This document shows positions 49,376 through 51,914 of a DNA stretch of 51,914 bases, piece by piece. A program made the translations under genes and the position numbers. Under the pieces are notes generated by a model. That model did no database searches, had not been told where the DNA came from, and saw only the letters and a list, made by a program, of their open reading frames with translations. The stretch is from an uncultured Faecalibacterium sp. Lineage in GTDB: Bacteria > Bacillota > Clostridia > Oscillospirales > Ruminococcaceae. Where the stretch lies: the NCBI GenBank assembly GCA_934511465.1, contig CAKSWG010000012.1, forward strand, positions 1 to 51,914, read 5' to 3'. Numbering within the stretch: the stretch's first letter is position 1; the number at the start of each line of letters is the position of its first letter.

Positions 49376-49615
49376 GTGAGAGATAGTGAGCGGGCCTGCA
49401 TCGTGGATGTGGGGGATACGGGCATGAGCTATGTCATTCCATGGAGCAGCATCCCGAAAGACCTGCAGGAATCGCTGCACCGCTACGTATCGGAAGCGGA
49501 AGGAAAACTCTGCGGCTACTGCAAGGAAGAACTCTGCAACAGTGAAAGCGGCAGGATGGTCGTGGAACTGTATCTTGGTAAACAGGATGGGCATGGCTCC
49601 CGAATCCTGTACTGA
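49376..49615 (+). CDS. Small protein of unknown function
   Basis: The 79-residue protein, from GTG at 49376, contains GMSYVIPWSSIPKDLQESLH and a Cys pair in KLCGYCKEELCNS. A start at a later ATG (49424, MSYVIPWSS) is also possible and has GGGGGAT upstream. No family is recognised. It sits in an operon between the macro domain and sfsA. Confidence 0.55.
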   Translation: MRDSERACIVDVGDTGMSYVIPWSSIPKDLQESLHRYVSEAEGKLCGYCKEELCNSESGRMVVELYLGKQDGHGSRILY

Positions 49616-49629
49616 AAATGGAGTAAAGA

Positions 49630-50295
49630 TTGAAATACAGAGAAATCGCAGACGGCATTTTTGTTGACCGTCCCAACCGCTTTATTGCCCATGTGGAAGT
49701 GAATGGAGCAGTGGAAACCGTCCATGTCAAGAACACCGGGCGGTGCAAGGAACTGCTGCTGCCCGGTACGGCGGTTCGGCTGGAAGTGTCAGATAACCCG
49801 AAACGCAAAACAAAATACGACCTTGTAGCGGTACATAAGCAGGGGCTTGGCTGGGTCAATATGGACAGTCAGGCACCCAACAAGGTAGTAGGAGAGTGGC
49901 TTGCAAAACAGGGCTACGACTATATCAAGCCGGAATTCACCTATGGGAAGTCCCGCATCGACTTTTATATGGAAAAGGGCGAGCAAAAGTACCTGCTGGA
50001 AGTCAAAGGCTGTACACTGGAAGTGGACGGTATCGGCTACTTCCCGGATGCACCCACCGAGCGGGGGGTGAAGCACCTGCACGAGCTGGCACAGGCACAA
50101 CGGAAGGGATATCAATGCGCAGTGGCTTTCGTGATTCAGATGGAAGGCATCACTGAGGTGCGGCCAAATGTCAGCACACAGCCGGAGTTTGGCACGGCAC
50201 TGGCCGAGGCCAAAGCTGCAGGTGTGCAGGTGCTGTTTTTGCTCTGCCGTGTGGGGCGTGACAGCTTGGAAATCATGGAGCAGCGGGAAGGCTGA
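49630..50295 (+). CDS. sfsA: SfsA family nucleic-acid nuclease/binding protein
   Basis: The 221-residue protein starts at TTG after TGGAG. It shows the SfsA pattern: FVDRPNRFIAHVEVNGA, VHVKNTGRCKELLLPG, SRIDFYMEKGEQKYLLEVKG (the PD-(D/E)XK-type core, Asp and Glu-x-Lys) and GYFPDAPTERGVKHLHEL. SfsA was first described as a sugar fermentation stimulation protein and carries a nuclease fold. Confidence 0.95.
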   Translation: MKYREIADGIFVDRPNRFIAHVEVNGAVETVHVKNTGRCKELLLPGTAVRLEVSDNPKRKTKYDLVAVHKQGLGWVNMDSQAPNKVVGEWLAKQGYDYIKPEFTYGKSRIDFYMEKGEQKYLLEVKGCTLEVDGIGYFPDAPTERGVKHLHELAQAQRKGYQCAVAFVIQMEGITEVRPNVSTQPEFGTALAEAKAAGVQVLFLLCRVGRDSLEIMEQREG

Positions 50296-50314
50296 AAAAA
50301 TTTCAGAAAACCTC

Positions 50315-50345
50315 TTGACCCTGACGCAGCGTCATAGCGTATACT
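50315..50345 (+). promoter_or_regulatory. MerR-type operator-promoter
   Basis: TTGACC and TATACT are separated by 19 bases, longer than optimal, with the perfect dyad TGACGC-A-GCGTCA inside the spacer. This is the form that MerR activators bind and twist; it lies just before the merR gene, so autoregulation is expected. Confidence 0.85.
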
Positions 50346-50372
50346 GTGGCTGTCGCAAGGGAGGACAGCAAG

Positions 50373-51098
50373 ATGATGACGGTGAACGAAGTGAGCAAGC
50401 GGACCGGAGTGAGCATCCGGACCCTGCAATATTATGATAAAATCGATCTGCTGCGCCCGGTGGGCCGTACCGAAGCGGGCTATCGGCTGTATGACGATGC
50501 CGCGCTGGAACGTTTGCAGCAGATCTTATTGTTCCGGGAACTGGAATTTCCGCTGAAGGACATCCAGAAAATCGTGGAGAATCCTGCTTTTGACCGGCAG
50601 AAGGCACTGGAACAGCAGATCACACTTCTGACATTGAAAAAGCAGCATCTTGAAGATCTGATCGGCCTTGCGCAGAAAATTCGAACCACAGGAGGAATGG
50701 TTATGGACTTTACCGCATTTGATACGCAGAAGATCAAGAAGTATACCGAGCAGGCCAAAAAGGAATGGGGCGAAACGCCGGAATACAAAGAGTTTGAGGA
50801 AAAAACTGCCCATAAGACCGAGAAAGAAGTCAAGGACATGAGCAGTCAACTGATGGACATCGTGGCGGCATTCGGCGGGATGCAGAGCAAAGACCCGGCG
50901 GACCCTGAAGTGCAGGCACAGGTGAAGAAGCTGCAGGAGTTTATCACAGAGCACTACTACAACTGTTCTAAGGTGATCTTGAATCAGCTGGGGCAGATGT
51001 ATGGGGCAGGCGGAGCATTTACGGAAAACATCAATGCTGCCGGCGGTGCCGGTGCCGCAGAATTTGCGCAGAAAGCCATTGAGATTTATTGCAAGTGA
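50373..51098 (+). CDS. MerR family regulator with TipAS ligand domain
   Basis: The 241-residue protein has an N-terminal MerR helix-turn-helix (MMTVNEVSKRTGVSIRTLQY, YRLYDDAALERLQQI), a coiled coil at about 75-110, and a C-terminal TipAS-like domain (KEWGETPEYKEFEEKTAHKT to the end). TipAS domains bind thiopeptides and other drugs in TipA; the ligand here is unknown. AGGGAGG precedes the double ATG. No drug transporter is adjacent in the window. Confidence 0.88.
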   Translation: MMTVNEVSKRTGVSIRTLQYYDKIDLLRPVGRTEAGYRLYDDAALERLQQILLFRELEFPLKDIQKIVENPAFDRQKALEQQITLLTLKKQHLEDLIGLAQKIRTTGGMVMDFTAFDTQKIKKYTEQAKKEWGETPEYKEFEEKTAHKTEKEVKDMSSQLMDIVAAFGGMQSKDPADPEVQAQVKKLQEFITEHYYNCSKVILNQLGQMYGAGGAFTENINAAGGAGAAEFAQKAIEIYCK

Positions 51099-51203
51099 GC
51101 CCAAAAACGCTTTGCGTGATTCAGTTACAGAAATCATAAATAGGAAATGTTATCATATAGATACAAGAAACACACCGATAACATTCCAATGGAGGATTTC
51201 GAT

Positions 51204-51581
51204 ATGAAGGCAAAGTTTTACATCTGCAATCACTGTGGCAACCTCGTCACTACCATCCATAACGCAGGCGTTCCGCTGGTCTGCTGCGGGGAGAAAATGA
51301 AAGAGCTGGTTCCCAACACGGTGGAAGCCAGCGGCGAGAAGCATCTGCCGGTGGCAGAGCTTTCCGGCAGTCGTCTCACGGTCACAGTGGGCGCGGTGGA
51401 GCACCCCATGGCGGATGTTCACTATATTCAGTGGATTTTTGTGGAGACTGAGAACGGCGGGCAGATCCGCTATCTGAATCCGGGGCAGGCTCCCAACGCG
51501 GTGTTTGAACTGGGAAGTGAAAAGCCGGTGGCCGTTTACGCATACTGCAATCTGCATGGGCTCTGGATGACGAAACTCTGA
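51204..51581 (+). CDS. Desulfoferrodoxin, superoxide reductase
   Basis: The 125-residue protein has an N-terminal desulforedoxin iron site (CNHCG and VCCGEKM, four Cys). The catalytic domain has ligands His in EKHLPV, His in VEHPMADVHYIQWI, and Cys/His in YCNLHGLW. It reduces superoxide to hydrogen peroxide in anaerobes. GGAGG is eight bases before the ATG. It is a single-gene unit with a terminator after it. Confidence 0.95.
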   Translation: MKAKFYICNHCGNLVTTIHNAGVPLVCCGEKMKELVPNTVEASGEKHLPVAELSGSRLTVTVGAVEHPMADVHYIQWIFVETENGGQIRYLNPGQAPNAVFELGSEKPVAVYAYCNLHGLWMTKL

Positions 51582-51596
51582 TACAATCAATGCAAA

Positions 51597-51629
51597 CGGG
51601 GAGTGATTTGATGTCACTCCCTGTTTTTT
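51597..51629 (+). terminator. Terminator after desulfoferrodoxin
   Basis: CGGGGAGTGA and TCACTCCCTG with a TTTTTT run. Confidence 0.85.
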
Positions 51630-51715
51630 GATGAGAACTTTATGCGGTTCTTTTGGTTCGGAACTGTGTATAAATGGGATGGATAAAATGAGCAGGCACA
51701 CTATATGCGTTTGTT

Positions 51716-51740
51716 GAACGCTGATAGCGTTCAATTTTTT
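51716..51740 (+). terminator. Hairpin-T-run upstream of the last gene
   Basis: GAACGC, a 5-base loop and GCGTTC are followed by AATTTTTT. It lies between desulfoferrodoxin and the partial gene and could act as an attenuator for it. Confidence 0.6.
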
Positions 51741-51756
51741 GCGTGGAATCGTGAAA

Positions 51757-51914
51757 ATGAGACCTGTGAAAAACGTAGAAAATTTGATATGGTTGCGCTG
51801 CAAACTAAGACATATTGATGTTTTTGAAACGAGTTTATATCTGCTGAACGGAGATGCACCGCATAACAACCATCTGAGGGAAAGACTGACGTTTCTTGCA
51901 CAGGAATTAGAAAA
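51757..51914 (+). CDS. Unknown gene, 3' part outside window
   Basis: An open frame starts MRPVKNVENLIWLRCKLRHI and continues with an Asn/His/Leu-rich helical stretch to the window edge. The local sequence is AT-richer than the preceding genes. A start at GTG 51751 is possible; no clear ribosome site. No family can be named from 52 residues. Confidence 0.4.
   Translation, partial: MRPVKNVENLIWLRCKLRHIDVFETSLYLLNGDAPHNNHLRERLTFLAQELE

Noticed and set aside
1..51914. CRISPR array
   Set aside because: No regularly spaced direct repeats of 25-40 bases were seen; the repeats found are tandem pairs or dispersed hairpins.

Overview
The window looks like chromosomal DNA of a gut Clostridia bacterium of the Oscillospiraceae, most likely Faecalibacterium or a close relative. 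The reasons are a GC-rich, Firmicutes-style gene set, strong AGGAGG ribosome sites, GTG and TTG starts, a T-box in front of alaS, and a typical Clostridia conjugative element. The genus is inferred from overall protein character, not from a marker gene.

Region A (1 to about 23,300) is the right-hand part of an integrative conjugative element (ICE) of the Tn1549/CTn type, all on the minus strand. In transcription order it carries a repA leader peptide and repA, parA and parB, small conserved genes, pcfB, the VirD4 coupling protein, Maff2, a DUF3990/DUF3791-like pair, VirB6, PrgI, VirB4, an NlpC/P60 wall hydrolase, DUF4315, DUF4366, topoisomerase III, an LPD16-like protein, a TTRAP protein, a HEPN-like cargo gene, and a giant methylase/helicase that runs off the left edge. 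Relaxase and integrase are not seen and presumably lie to the left. Two cassettes, the HEPN-like gene and the DUF3990 pair, each have their own terminator and promoter-like sequence, so they look like cargo. A TnpV gene is nested in a second frame inside the giant helicase gene. The element ends near a truncated tRNA-Pro-like sequence at 23,244-23,301.

Region B (23,300 to 35,480) is core chromosome: a secreted C39-like protein, an Mrr nuclease, an RluA-type pseudouridine synthase, T-box and alaS, a HIT protein, a phosphoribosyltransferase, ComEC, holA, an RNase M5-like Toprim protein and a SigK-like sigma factor. A cloverleaf-shaped repeat follows alaS.

Region C (35,500 to 37,620) is the wreck of a second element: a serine recombinase with an internal deletion, a second repA that has lost its C-terminus, and small fragments.

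Region D (37,616 to 42,425) is a signalling locus. An AgrC-like kinase and a LytTR regulator, frameshifted at a CG dinucleotide run, diverge from a pseudo-receiver protein and a 700-residue lipoprotein. Twenty-base direct repeats lie between the two promoters. Region E (42,600 to 46,650) holds a redox trio (CXXC membrane peptide, 4Fe-4S membrane protein, TlpA-like lipoprotein) diverging from an OmpR-type two-component system. Region F (46,650 to 51,914) starts with ABC, IS3 and CobW fragments. It continues with a YczE-like membrane protein, an operon of isochorismatase-like hydrolase, macro domain, small protein and SfsA, a MerR/TipAS regulator with a clear operator-promoter, desulfoferrodoxin, and the start of an unknown gene.
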